From positions 1 through 56,573 of the forward strand of contig JAMCQN010000077.1 in assembly GCA_023382055.1 (NCBI GenBank): a stretch of DNA of 56,573 nt, given 5' to 3'. Shown one piece after another: positions 11,180 to 19,664 of the stretch (position 1 is the stretch's first letter; every line of letters begins with the position of its first letter). Below the pieces are notes generated by a model. The model was given only the letters and a program-made list of their open reading frames with translations, made no database searches and was not told where the DNA came from. Source of the DNA: Chloroflexota bacterium (GTDB lineage: Bacteria > Chloroflexota > Anaerolineae > J036 > Brachytrichaceae). The translations under genes were made by a program, and so were the position numbers.

Positions 11180-12085
11180 ATGATATGCGACTACGAAGGT
11201 TCGGACTACAAGACTCGCTTCTGGCAGAACGCCGATCGCGCGTATGAAGATGCCGTCGAACGCATAGCCCTGCGCCGCCTGTTGCCGGGCTATGGAAAAC
11301 GGATTATTGAGTTTGGCGCGGGCTTTGGTCGCCTGGCTGAGTTGTACACCGGCTACGATGAGATCATTCTGCTGGATTATTCGCGCACACTGCTGGAGCA
11401 GGCCATGGAACGCTGGGGCGGCGATCCGCGCTTCCGCTTCGTCGCAGCAGACATTTACCATTTGCCGTTCATTGCCGGTGTTATAAGCGCAGCGACGATG
11501 ATACGGGTTATCCACCATATCGCCGATGTACCGCTGGCGTTAAAAGAGATCGCGCGTGTCATCGCGCCCGGGGGCGTATTCGTGCTGGAGTTCGCCAACA
11601 AACGCAACCTCAAGGCGCTGGCGCGTTACGCGTTGCGCAGGCAGTCCTGGAACCCCTATGATCGACAGCCTGTTGAATTCGTCAAACTGAACTATGATTT
11701 CCACCCCGGGTGGATGCTGCAGCACCTCAAGACGGCCGGGTTTACTACAAACCGCACACTGACGGTGTCGTATCTGCGCACAGGGGTGTTGAAACGCCTG
11801 GCGCCGGTGAAATTCATGGTGTACGCCGATGCGGTGCTGCAACTGACGTCTCCCCTCGGGCTGTTGTCACCCAGCGTGTTCACGCGGAACATCAGTGGGC
11901 AAATGGGCGACGCCGGACAGGGTGCAGACCAGTTGGCTGGCGATGCAGTCTTCTGTGACCCCCGCAACGGCGCGCGCCTGGTGCGCGCCGGCGACGCGCT
12001 GGTATGTGAAGCCGATGGCACGCGCTGGCGGGCGCAAGGCAATTATTACGATTTCAAAGAACCACTCGGCCATTCGCAAGCATAA
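11180..12085 (+). CDS. Class I SAM-dependent methyltransferase with degenerate C-terminal zinc-ribbon tail
   Basis: A 301-aa protein with a UbiE/Methyltransf_11-type Rossmann core. Motif I is RIIEFGAGFGRL (residues 41-52), the acidic motif II is ILLDYS and motif III is RVIAPGGVFVLEF. Residues about 250-295 look like a Trm112/UPF0434-type ribbon (FCDPRNGARLV...LVCEADGTRW), but two of the four expected cysteines are missing. Substrate unknown. It overlaps nothing but starts 4 bp after the S41 gene, so the two are cotranscribed. A shared hairpin lies just downstream. Confidence 0.85.
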   Translation: MICDYEGSDYKTRFWQNADRAYEDAVERIALRRLLPGYGKRIIEFGAGFGRLAELYTGYDEIILLDYSRTLLEQAMERWGGDPRFRFVAADIYHLPFIAGVISAATMIRVIHHIADVPLALKEIARVIAPGGVFVLEFANKRNLKALARYALRRQSWNPYDRQPVEFVKLNYDFHPGWMLQHLKTAGFTTNRTLTVSYLRTGVLKRLAPVKFMVYADAVLQLTSPLGLLSPSVFTRNISGQMGDAGQGADQLAGDAVFCDPRNGARLVRAGDALVCEADGTRWRAQGNYYDFKEPLGHSQA

Positions 12086-12120
12086 AAACGGACTGCCGTG
12101 GATCAGCTCGCGGCAGTCCG
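12086..12120 (-). terminator. Intrinsic terminator of the SH3-domain lipoprotein gene
   Basis: A 10-bp perfect stem, CGGACTGCCG (12090-12099) with CGGCAGTCCG (12111-12120), is followed on the minus strand by TTTTT. It sits 27 bp past the end of the minus-strand lipoprotein gene. The plus strand has no U tract, so it is mainly a minus-strand terminator, though it may also stop the methyltransferase transcript. Confidence 0.8.
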
Positions 12121-12146
12121 ATCTAGCTGAAATCGATATTGATGCG

Positions 12147-12689
12147 TTATTGATTTGCCGTCACATAGCGCGTGCCCGCAATGACCCAGCACACGTTTGT
12201 TCGGGTTGTGGCGCAATCGACGCGCCACCACTTGTTATCTACGCTGACACCTGTGACCTGCAGCGTCTTGTTCCGGGTTACAAAACCGACAATCCTGTAG
12301 CGCACCCCGGGGCCGCTGCGCAGGTTGATGGCGCCGTGCGTCGTCACGCTCTTAACATCAGTCTGGTTGGCCGGGATGTCACTCTGTGGCGCGTTGCCGG
12401 CTGGCGCTTTATTCGTCGGTGTTAACTCGACGGTCGTGCTGACACTGCCTGTGACGGTCACACCGTTCGTGGCAGTGATATCGGTTGTTGGCGTCAATTC
12501 ATCGGTTGTGGTGATGACATCCCCGCCGGATGGCATGGCCGACTTGCCTTGTGTTGTCGCCTGGGAACCAGGCGCGCCGGCCGTGGCCAGCACAGAATTA
12601 GTCGCGGGTATTGGCGTGCTGGGGAAACGGCAGGCGCTTAGTATGAACGTGCTGACGACAATGAGCGAGGTGAAACGCTTTCCGATCAT
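12147..12689 (-). CDS. SH3-domain lipoprotein
   Basis: A 180-aa exported protein. The signal peptide ends in the lipobox LSAC (Cys20). A long low-complexity Thr/Ala/Pro/Gly linker (about residues 25-110) leads to a bacterial SH3 (SH3b) domain with the typical GAINLRSGPGVRYRIVG opening and a WWRVDC core (about 115-175). SH3b domains often bind cell-wall peptides; here it is likely anchored to the membrane and facing the wall. AGGAG precedes ATG 12689, so the gene has a normal leader. It is the next gene downstream of the PP2C-like receptor on the same strand, after a 134-bp gap. Confidence 0.85.
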   Translation of the reverse strand: MIGKRFTSLIVVSTFILSACRFPSTPIPATNSVLATAGAPGSQATTQGKSAMPSGGDVITTTDELTPTTDITATNGVTVTGSVSTTVELTPTNKAPAGNAPQSDIPANQTDVKSVTTHGAINLRSGPGVRYRIVGFVTRNKTLQVTGVSVDNKWWRVDCATTRTNVCWVIAGTRYVTANQ

Positions 12690-12785
12690 GGCTTCCTTTA
12701 TCTCCTAACGAACCTTTCTGCTATTGAGCACTGTCACAACTCAGATATCACGTTGTGTTCGATGAATGGGCGTCATGTGTCTGTT

Positions 12786-12812
12786 GCCGGCACGGTTTCG
12801 GCGTGTGCCGGC
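12786..12812 (-). terminator. Hairpin after the PP2C-like gene
   Basis: GCCGGCAC (12786-12793) pairs with GTGCCGGC (12805-12812) to give an 8-bp GC-rich stem 12 bp beyond the stop of the minus-strand gene. It lacks a U tract, so termination strength is uncertain. Confidence 0.35.
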
Positions 12813-12823
12813 GCTAAACAGGA

Positions 12824-14938
12824 TTACCCGAACTTGAAGCTGTATATTTTTGTGGGAGTGTTGACGTAGATTGTGTTGCTGGTGGGGTCGACCGACATAT
12901 CCTGCATCCCCACGAATTCGTTATTCGAACCTCTGAATTGCTTCACATAGTCGCCCGTCTTGGTAAACTCCCAAACGGCGCCGTTCCTGGCGTCAGCGAT
13001 GAAAACATTCCCGGTGTTCTGATCGAGTCCGCTGACGCCGATGGCCACAGCCTGACCGATCGGCTCGGGTAAGCTGGCGGAACTGATACTGAAATTCCGC
13101 TGCTGGCGGTTGTAGTACTTCATAACAGTGCCATTCGGCAGAACGAGGTAGACCGCGCCGTCAATCGCCATATCGACGCTGTCCTTTATCTGAGAATTCG
13201 GCGAACGGAAGTAGGTATCGCCTTTCACCAGTTTGTTGCCCTGCAGCGTGAAGCGCCAGATCTGGCCCGCGCCTGCATCCAGTATGTACGCTGTGCCGTT
13301 GAACAGTTCTCCAGCGGTGACCTGGTCCGGATTGGCGGTAGCATCGGAGGGGAGCACTAATTGCGACAACTGCCCCGTCGCAGAGCTGTATTCATACAAT
13401 GCAGTCTTATTGAAAAGCACTGCGCCTTCCGTATGCCATCGCTCGGTACTGGTGGTCGCCCAGACGATATCGCCTGTGTTCCGGCCTGTGCTGACCGGCG
13501 CTGTCCCGCCGGGCAATGTGAGCGGCACCGGCTTTCCGGTGATGCCGTCCCGTTGGACGTTCAACACGTCGTATACCGCGCTGTCCGTTGCCAGGTCCAG
13601 CACGTAAATCCCCAACGACGCAGCGGCGATGCGGCGAGGGGCTGGCGATTGCGGCAGTTCCGTAATCGTCGCCGGCGCCACGCGCGCGATTTTATTCACT
13701 TGATCGACCTGAGCCTGGCCCTGGCGTCGATCCTGCAGGAAGGTTGTCACATCGTCCGGGTATTTCGTTTCGTAGCTATTGATCAGACCCAGCGCCTTAG
13801 ACCAGTTTTCGATGCTGGAGGTTGATTTAGCCAATTCGATCTGCTGGCGGGTCTGGTCTCGCAATTGCTGTCTCTCAGCATCTCCGCTGAGTTGAAAATA
13901 AAGAATGGTCACTGCCAGCGCGACGATGATGGGCAGGAGAATCGCCACGGCTGCCAGGCCGAAGACCGTCGTGCGGGACCGCTGCGCCGACGGCGCGTTC
14001 GCCAGCGATGCCGGCAGTAACTGGTTGCCAAATACGCCGAGGCTATGCCGCATCGATTTTGCAGCGCCGTCAAAAAGCGTTGCAGTTGATGCATTGATCC
14101 TGGCCAGCAGACTCGGCCCTGTCCGCATCTTTTGTGGCGTTGGCGCCGATTGTTGTCTCGACGTGGCGGTTCCAGTTGATGCGCCTGCAAACGAGGGTGC
14201 GGCGTCCTGCCTCGCCGGATGCCGTCTCCAGTCATCCTGCTGCAAAGTACGGGCTGTTGATGTTGTGGTTCCGGCTGGCGCCGGGGCAGGCTGTACACCC
14301 ACGCTGAATGCGACGCCGATGAGCTTGCCCTGTTTGACATTGGCGTTCAGGTACCCGGCCACCATGTGTCCATCGCCCTTGCGCATACAGGCATTGACTA
14401 ACTCGTCGTCGATGCCGGCGCACGAACTGGAACCGGTCAGTACAAAATTGTCTCCGGGTTTCCAGGAGTAATTGGTGAAAACCGCATCAGCCGTCCGACT
14501 GCTGCCCACCGGCGGGACATCACCCTCCGGGACCAGATGCTCAAACGCGCCGCTTTGCGCGCGTGCATAAGCAATCGCGGGCCCCGCCTGCGCGATGATG
14601 ACGCTTTCATCATTCGCCACGGCGCAACTGATGGACCCCAGAATACGCTGGCTGGGTGGGGCGCCCCTGTTCATGTCAACCAACCTGTCATTAGCCAGTT
14701 TGATAGCCAGTCGCAGGGCTGTAGTCAGTCCGCCTGGCACCTTCCAGAATGCGTCGCTGAATAGCTGCGCCAGTTCCATGAGCGTGGCTGTCTGCGCGAG
14801 TTGCAGGTCAAGGAACAGGACGAGGGTTTCGCCGCTGCGCGGTGAGCGTTTCCCCGCGGGCTGCACAAATACCTGTGGCGTTTCACCCAGTTCTTTGCCG
14901 TTGATGACGTGAATGGTCGAATATGATACGTCAGCCAT
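12824..14938 (-). CDS. Membrane protein: PP2C-like pseudophosphatase, TM helix, extracellular beta-propeller
   Basis: A 704-aa protein with three parts. Residues 1-215 resemble a PP2C/PPM phosphatase fold: GSISCAVANDESVIIAQAGP aligns with the strand that normally ends in the metal-binding GDS, but the aspartates are absent, so it is probably inactive. A Ser/Pro/Gln-rich linker (about 215-310) follows, then one membrane helix (about 328-352). The last 350 residues form an NHL/SMP-type propeller, with repeats such as GNVFIADARNGAVWEFTKTG. The layout suggests a cytosolic binding domain coupled to an external sensing domain. The start has no clear Shine-Dalgarno. Confidence 0.7.
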   Translation of the reverse strand: MADVSYSTIHVINGKELGETPQVFVQPAGKRSPRSGETLVLFLDLQLAQTATLMELAQLFSDAFWKVPGGLTTALRLAIKLANDRLVDMNRGAPPSQRILGSISCAVANDESVIIAQAGPAIAYARAQSGAFEHLVPEGDVPPVGSSRTADAVFTNYSWKPGDNFVLTGSSSCAGIDDELVNACMRKGDGHMVAGYLNANVKQGKLIGVAFSVGVQPAPAPAGTTTSTARTLQQDDWRRHPARQDAAPSFAGASTGTATSRQQSAPTPQKMRTGPSLLARINASTATLFDGAAKSMRHSLGVFGNQLLPASLANAPSAQRSRTTVFGLAAVAILLPIIVALAVTILYFQLSGDAERQQLRDQTRQQIELAKSTSSIENWSKALGLINSYETKYPDDVTTFLQDRRQGQAQVDQVNKIARVAPATITELPQSPAPRRIAAASLGIYVLDLATDSAVYDVLNVQRDGITGKPVPLTLPGGTAPVSTGRNTGDIVWATTSTERWHTEGAVLFNKTALYEYSSATGQLSQLVLPSDATANPDQVTAGELFNGTAYILDAGAGQIWRFTLQGNKLVKGDTYFRSPNSQIKDSVDMAIDGAVYLVLPNGTVMKYYNRQQRNFSISSASLPEPIGQAVAIGVSGLDQNTGNVFIADARNGAVWEFTKTGDYVKQFRGSNNEFVGMQDMSVDPTSNTIYVNTPTKIYSFKFG

Positions 14939-15126
14939 GCTGGTCCATCTTTATGTGACCTGGCCCCGTCAGTCAACCAGGTTCCACAGTCGCCAAGAGT
15001 GATTATGCTTGCCGACTGTCGTTTAGTTTATCAGCATATTGCTCTGGTGTCATGTAGTCTCAACCAATGTTATGACAGCATTTGACTATTGCGATGATAA
15101 CAATCATACAAACCCGCTGCGAATGG
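14939..15126. other. Intergenic, nothing recognised
   Basis: About 190 bp, somewhat AT-richer than its surroundings, upstream of the minus-strand receptor gene. It presumably holds that gene's promoter, but no convincing promoter pair or other signal is visible. Confidence 0.4.
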
Positions 15127-15216
15127 CTATGCCCCAACTGCCGTAAGGTCTTTTCCACAATTCAAGCGGAAATTTGCATTATCTGGATTGTCTATGGTGC
15201 AAGGAGGACATTTCAT
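15127..15216 (-). pseudogene. Remnant of a zinc-ribbon protein N-terminus
   Basis: A 29-codon frame reads MKCPPCTIDNPDNANFRLNC followed by GKDLTAVGA and stop. This is the usual opening of bacterial zinc-ribbon proteins (CPxC...NPxxAxFCxxCG, often followed by cyclase or kinase domains), but the third cysteine is Arg and the protein ends right after the ribbon. A GGGAGG Shine-Dalgarno sits 6 nt before the ATG at 15216, which supports a once-real start. It is most likely a truncated, decaying gene; a 29-aa miniprotein is less likely. Confidence 0.5.
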
Positions 15217-15310
15217 GCCAAACCTCCCAGGGAAGGCGCTATCTTCGGATGAAACAGATGCGAGTGTACCACTACTGCAACGCAAGTGGTAAAGATGCAC
15301 GACCTTGCTG

Positions 15311-15316
15311 TATGAT
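15311..15316 (+). promoter_or_regulatory. -10 hexamer TATGAT for the esterase operon
   Basis: TATGAT is 7 nt before ATG 15324, with no Shine-Dalgarno, so a leaderless mRNA is predicted for the esterase-xseA-dehydrogenase-radical SAM operon. This spacing is also why ATG 15324 is preferred over upstream starts. Confidence 0.5.
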
Positions 15317-15323
15317 GCATTCA

Positions 15324-16007
15324 ATGAGCACCGTCAATCTATCGCTCTATCATGTCAGGCGGCCACCGGAGATCGCGCCCGCCGTCGGCGCGAAAGCGCC
15401 CCTGCTGTTGATGTTGCACGGCGTTCGCAGCAATGAAGATGACCTGTTTTCGCTGATCCCCTATATCGATGAGCGTTTTTGCGTCATCAGCATTCGCGCG
15501 CCGCTCACGCTTGGGCCGGGGCAATACGGCTGGTACCAGGTTGCCTTTCAACCCGACCGCATCGAGCGGAACGCGCACGAACTCGAGCTGGCGCGCCAGC
15601 GGTTGGTCGCTTTCATCAAGGAAGCTGTATCGACATACGATCTTGATCCGCACCGGGTCTATCTGATGGGTTTCAGCCAGGGGGCGATCATGAGCCTGGC
15701 GGTCATGTTGACCGCTCCGCAGATGCTGGCCGGCGTCGCAGCCATGAGCGGCTCGCTGCCTGACGAGGTGTTACCCATAGCGGCTGCGCAGGAACAGTTG
15801 AAGGATTTCCCAGTGATCGTCGTCCACGGGTTTCACGATGACATTATCCCCATCGCAGAGGCGCGCCGGCTGCGCGATTATCTGACTGACCTGCCCGTCG
15901 AACTGGATTACCGTGAGTATCCCATGCGCCACCAGATATCCGACCAGAGCCTGGATGATGTATGCGGGTGGCTGATTGCACAACTGAATCGAGATAAGGC
16001 AGGATAG
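15324..16007 (+). CDS. Phospholipase/carboxylesterase family alpha/beta hydrolase
   Basis: A 227-aa cytosolic serine hydrolase of the Abhydrolase_2 (YpfH/acyl-protein thioesterase-like) family. LHGVRSNEDD (residues 31-40) forms the oxyanion region; GFSQG (116-120) holds nucleophile Ser118; the acid is in VVHGFHDDIIP and the His in the YPMRHQIS segment. The open frame extends 50 codons upstream, but that part is unlike the family and Cys-rich. First gene of a four-gene operon: xseA starts 3 bp after its stop. Confidence 0.85.
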   Translation: MSTVNLSLYHVRRPPEIAPAVGAKAPLLLMLHGVRSNEDDLFSLIPYIDERFCVISIRAPLTLGPGQYGWYQVAFQPDRIERNAHELELARQRLVAFIKEAVSTYDLDPHRVYLMGFSQGAIMSLAVMLTAPQMLAGVAAMSGSLPDEVLPIAAAQEQLKDFPVIVVHGFHDDIIPIAEARRLRDYLTDLPVELDYREYPMRHQISDQSLDDVCGWLIAQLNRDKAG

Positions 16008-16010
16008 TGC

Positions 16011-17225
16011 ATGTACCAGTCCGTGCTGTTTACAAACGAACCGATAACAGTCAGCGAATTGACGGCGCGCATCAAGGCTCTGATCGAATCTGACGAAGAT
16101 CTGATCAACGTGCGCGTAAGCGGTGAAATCAGCAACCTGTCGCGGCCGGCCTCGGGGCATCTGTACTTTACTTTGAAAGATGCTGGCGCTCAGGTGAAGT
16201 GCGTCATGTGGAAATCTACGGCGCTGCGCATGCGCTATACACCCCGCAGCGGCGACGCTGTCATCGTGCGCGGTCGCATCAGCGTATATGAACGGGATGG
16301 CGCTTATCAACTGTATGTGGAGTCGATGTCGCTGGCGGGCACAGGCGATCTGTATGCGGAATTTGAACGGTTGAAGCAGGCGTTGGAAGCCGAAGGGCTG
16401 TTCGACCCGTCGCGCAAACGCCAGCTTCCGGCCTTCCCGAAGGTTCTCGGCGTGGTGACCTCGCCGACAGGCGCTGCGTTTCAGGACATCCTGAATGTGC
16501 TGTCGCGAAGGTACCCGCTGGTCACGGTTGTGCTGGCCCCGACGCTGGTGCAGGGCGAAGAAGCCCCGCCCGGAATCGTGCAGGCCATCGCTGCGTTGAA
16601 CCGATTGCCCGAATGCGATGTGATCCTGGTGACGCGCGGCGGCGGCAGCCTGGAGGAACTGTGGGCGTTCAACGACGAGCGCGTTGTGCGCGCGGTGGTC
16701 GCTTCGCGAGTTCCGATAGTGAGCGGCGTGGGGCATGAGATTTACCTTACATTGACTGACTTTGCCGCCGATGTGCGCGCGCCGACCCCCTCCGCGGCAG
16801 CGGAGATGATCACACCGGATGTATCCGAGTTGCGCCAGGATGTTGACGCCCTGGCGGCGGAACTACAGCGTTTGATGCTGGACAGGATCGATGCGGAGCG
16901 CCTGAATGTGGACACCCTCCGGCGCGCGTTGCGCATGCTCAGCCCGCTCAGCCAGTTGCAACGGGCGCAGGAGCGGCTTGGCGAACTGCGCACTCGGCTT
17001 GACATGACCTTATCTGCCAGGATCGAGCTGCGGCGCGAGCAACTGCGCGGCTTGCGCGGCCGCCTGGATGCCGTCAGCCCGCTATCCACACTGGCGCGCG
17101 GTTACGCCATCGTGCGACGGCAGCGCGACGGCAGCGTCGTGCGAGCCCTGGCCGATGTCCAGCCGGCAGAATTACTGCGCATTCGCATCTCCGATGGAGA
17201 ATTCAATGCACAGCAGGTGGAATGA
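16011..17225 (+). CDS. xseA: Exodeoxyribonuclease VII large subunit
   Basis: A 404-aa DNA repair nuclease subunit that, with XseB, degrades single-stranded DNA. It has an N-terminal OB fold (about residues 1-100; VRVSGEISNLSRPASGHLYF), the central catalytic domain (VTSPTGAAFQDI, VTRGGGSLEELWAFND, RAPTPSAAAE) and a C-terminal coiled coil (about 275-350). The hallmark GHETD is GHEIY here: His242 is kept, but the Asp three residues on is Tyr245, a position important for activity in the E. coli enzyme as far as I recall. No xseB is adjacent. Its stop overlaps the next start (ATGA). Confidence 0.93.
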   Translation: MYQSVLFTNEPITVSELTARIKALIESDEDLINVRVSGEISNLSRPASGHLYFTLKDAGAQVKCVMWKSTALRMRYTPRSGDAVIVRGRISVYERDGAYQLYVESMSLAGTGDLYAEFERLKQALEAEGLFDPSRKRQLPAFPKVLGVVTSPTGAAFQDILNVLSRRYPLVTVVLAPTLVQGEEAPPGIVQAIAALNRLPECDVILVTRGGGSLEELWAFNDERVVRAVVASRVPIVSGVGHEIYLTLTDFAADVRAPTPSAAAEMITPDVSELRQDVDALAAELQRLMLDRIDAERLNVDTLRRALRMLSPLSQLQRAQERLGELRTRLDMTLSARIELRREQLRGLRGRLDAVSPLSTLARGYAIVRRQRDGSVVRALADVQPAELLRIRISDGEFNAQQVE

Positions 17226-18214
17226 TGAGCGATAGTCAATATAGCGTGAGATTCCTGGATGTCGAACGGGCGGAGCTTGTCGAGGTCGAACCGGATGTTC
17301 AACCGCTTAAGCCCAACGAGGTCATTGGGCGCACGGTCAAATCACTGGTGAGTCCCGGCACGGAACTGGCCGGGTATATGGGCCAGTGGAACTGGGCAAG
17401 GTTCCCCGTCACGCCCGGTTATGCCGCTGTATTCGAGGTGACCGCGGCAGGAGATGAGGTGAAAGATCTGCAACCCGGAGACATGGCCTTCTGCATGGGT
17501 GAGCATAAGTCCTGGCAACGGGTTCCACGGGAATATCTGTTGCCCCTTCCGGCAGGCTTATCCCCGCAGGCGGCGCCCTTCGCACGCCTGATGGGCGTGA
17601 CCATGACAACTCTGACCACGACGACTGCGCGCCCTCCAGCAAAGGTGATCGTAACCGGTCTCGGAATCGTCGGTCATCTAGCGGCCAAGCTGTTTGCAGC
17701 CAGCGGCTATGACGTGCTGGCAGTGGACCCGCTGGAGGCGCGCAGAGCTATCGCACTGCGGACCGGCATCAGCAAAGTCGCGCCGGTGATACCGTTCGAT
17801 GATCCGGAGTACAGCGGCAGGGTGGCGCTGGTTGTCGAGTGCTCGGGTCATGAACAGGCTGCCATGGACGCCTGCAAGGTAGTGCAGAAGCGCGGCGAGG
17901 TCGTGATCGTGGCAGCCATGTGGAAGCAGCGCACGAATCTGACGGCGTTCGATCTGCTCAACACGGTCTTTAACCGTTACGTGACGGTGCGAAGCGGTTG
18001 GGAGTGGGAACTGCCACTACTGCCGACGGATTTCCGCACGAACAGCATACATGGCAACATCACCGGCGCGCTGCGGTGGCTGGCGGAAGACCGCGTGAAT
18101 GTCACCGGCCTGGCGGAGCAGCGTTCGCCACGCGATGCGCAGCAGGTCTACCAGCAACTATTGCACCGGCCGGAGCAATCCCTCTCAGTGTTATTTGACT
18201 GGACAATGCTGTAA
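17222..18214 (+). CDS. Medium-chain dehydrogenase/reductase without visible zinc ligands
   Basis: A 330-aa protein of the alcohol dehydrogenase-like MDR superfamily: an N-terminal GroES-like domain (SLVSPGTELAGYMGQW, PVTPGYAAVFEV) and a Rossmann domain with VTGLGIVGHLAAKLF (about residues 140-155). The catalytic and structural zinc cysteines of classical ADHs are not seen, and SPGTE is typical of the BchC/threonine dehydrogenase-like branch. It starts inside the xseA stop and is followed 6 bp later by a radical SAM gene, so the three are translationally linked. Substrate unknown. Confidence 0.8.
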   Translation: MMSDSQYSVRFLDVERAELVEVEPDVQPLKPNEVIGRTVKSLVSPGTELAGYMGQWNWARFPVTPGYAAVFEVTAAGDEVKDLQPGDMAFCMGEHKSWQRVPREYLLPLPAGLSPQAAPFARLMGVTMTTLTTTTARPPAKVIVTGLGIVGHLAAKLFAASGYDVLAVDPLEARRAIALRTGISKVAPVIPFDDPEYSGRVALVVECSGHEQAAMDACKVVQKRGEVVIVAAMWKQRTNLTAFDLLNTVFNRYVTVRSGWEWELPLLPTDFRTNSIHGNITGALRWLAEDRVNVTGLAEQRSPRDAQQVYQQLLHRPEQSLSVLFDWTML

Positions 18215-18220
18215 ACCGCC

Positions 18221-19438
18221 ATGGTTATCAATGGACGTTGGCAATCTCGACCGGTCACCATCAGCGTCAAGCCAAACTGCCTGACGGTGAGCGTCGATGG
18301 GCCGCTGGAAGCCAGCGTGTTCAGTTACGATTACGCCGGTCGAATGTGGACGGCGCTGCTGGATGGTATCTCGTACCGTCGCGGTCTGGATGGCAAGATC
18401 ATCGCCAAGTGGCAGATCGCCGGCCGCGAGCGCAACCGCCGCTGGCTGACCGCAGATGAAACTCGACAAGTCGAGGAGCGCGCCCGCAGCACGACCGCCG
18501 GTCTTTATGCCGCCATCACTGAGGGCCATGCGGAACTACTCAGCCCATTGCCCGAGGAAGGTCGCCTTGTCTTTGAGCGCGCCATTGCTTTTGACGCCGC
18601 AAAATCTGCGGCGGATGCCGTGCAATACCACCAGGTTTACAGGCCAGTGGGCATCCTGCCGCCGGATCAATATATGGCGGTTGTCCTGCAGGCTACCGAA
18701 GGATGTTCATTCAACACGTGCAATTTCTGCACGTTTTACAAGGACAGACCTTTCCGCATCCGCCGCCCCGCCGAGTTCCGCTTGCATGCATTGGCCGTGC
18801 GCGATTTTCTGGGGGCTGGCCTGAGCCTGAGGCGCACCATTTTCCTGGGCGACGCGAATGCGCTGGTCATCCCAATGCCCATCCTGTTGCCGCTGATGGA
18901 TGTGGTGCATGAGGTCTATGATGTCGCCAGCCTGGGCGGCATCTATGCGTTCCTGGATGGTTTCAGCGGCGACAGGAAATCTGTGTCCGATTACAGGGCG
19001 CTGGCGGCGCGCGGCTTGAAACGGGTATACATTGGGATGGAGAGCGGCAATGAAGAGCTGCTGAAGTTCCTTCAAAAACCGAGTCGACCGGTTGAAGTTG
19101 TGCGCGCGGTGAAGTCGATGAAGGCAGCCGGTGTAGCCGTTGGGATTATCGTATTACTCGGCGCCGGCGGGCATCAGTACGCGGCTGGTCATGTGAACGA
19201 CACGATATCCGCCATCAATGCCATGCCGCTGGACATGGACGATATCGTCTATTTCTCAGAACTGATTGTTGACGAAGGGATGGACTATGCCAGGGCGGCT
19301 TTCCAGGCAAACCTCTCTCCACTCACCAGTGAGGAACGCATTGCCCAGGGACAACTCATCGAGGCGGGGCTGCGTTTTTCCGAGCAAGGCGGCACACCGC
19401 ACATCAGCCGATACGACATTCGTGAGTTTGTTTATTGA
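18221..19438 (+). CDS. Radical SAM protein with CX4CX2C cluster motif
   Basis: A 405-aa protein. After an N-terminal extension (about 1-140), a radical SAM core holds Cys162, Cys167 and Cys170 in GCSFNTCNFC, a CX4CX2C spacing instead of the classical CX3CX2C. Downstream come GDAN (about residue 210), RVYIGMESGNEELL and a C-terminal HPDTI-like region. The spacing is shared by an uncharacterised radical SAM group with GCxxxxCxFC motifs. It probably uses a 4Fe-4S cluster and S-adenosylmethionine. The partner dehydrogenase is 6 bp upstream. The reaction cannot be inferred. Confidence 0.85.
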   Translation: MVINGRWQSRPVTISVKPNCLTVSVDGPLEASVFSYDYAGRMWTALLDGISYRRGLDGKIIAKWQIAGRERNRRWLTADETRQVEERARSTTAGLYAAITEGHAELLSPLPEEGRLVFERAIAFDAAKSAADAVQYHQVYRPVGILPPDQYMAVVLQATEGCSFNTCNFCTFYKDRPFRIRRPAEFRLHALAVRDFLGAGLSLRRTIFLGDANALVIPMPILLPLMDVVHEVYDVASLGGIYAFLDGFSGDRKSVSDYRALAARGLKRVYIGMESGNEELLKFLQKPSRPVEVVRAVKSMKAAGVAVGIIVLLGAGGHQYAAGHVNDTISAINAMPLDMDDIVYFSELIVDEGMDYARAAFQANLSPLTSEERIAQGQLIEAGLRFSEQGGTPHISRYDIREFVY

Positions 19439-19652
19439 TCGAGGTTTCCTGTGTCTTTCCAACCGCACACCGTGATCGAGCTTTACCGCTTCAGGATGGT
19501 GGAACCGATATGTCATATCTCGCACCATGAGCGCCCTCATCAACCCGGTAGCGAACGTCACGAGCTGCCCGGCCTGCGTGTCGTTCTGATTGACCGGCTG
19601 GATGCGCTGTTCGTTGCCGGGCAAAGTATACTTCGCAGGCGGGATGTCACTG
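19439..19652. other. Gap before the sugar kinase, no gene recognised
   Basis: About 215 bp between the radical SAM stop and the kinase promoter. Several frames stay open across it, but none shows a recognisable motif or ribosome-binding site. Confidence 0.4.
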
Positions 19653-19658
19653 TACAAT
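19653..19658 (+). promoter_or_regulatory. -10 hexamer TACAAT for the sugar kinase
   Basis: TACAAT is followed by 6 nt and then GTG 19665, predicting a leaderless transcript that starts at the GTG codon. Confidence 0.45.
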
Positions 19659-19664
19659 TTCGGT

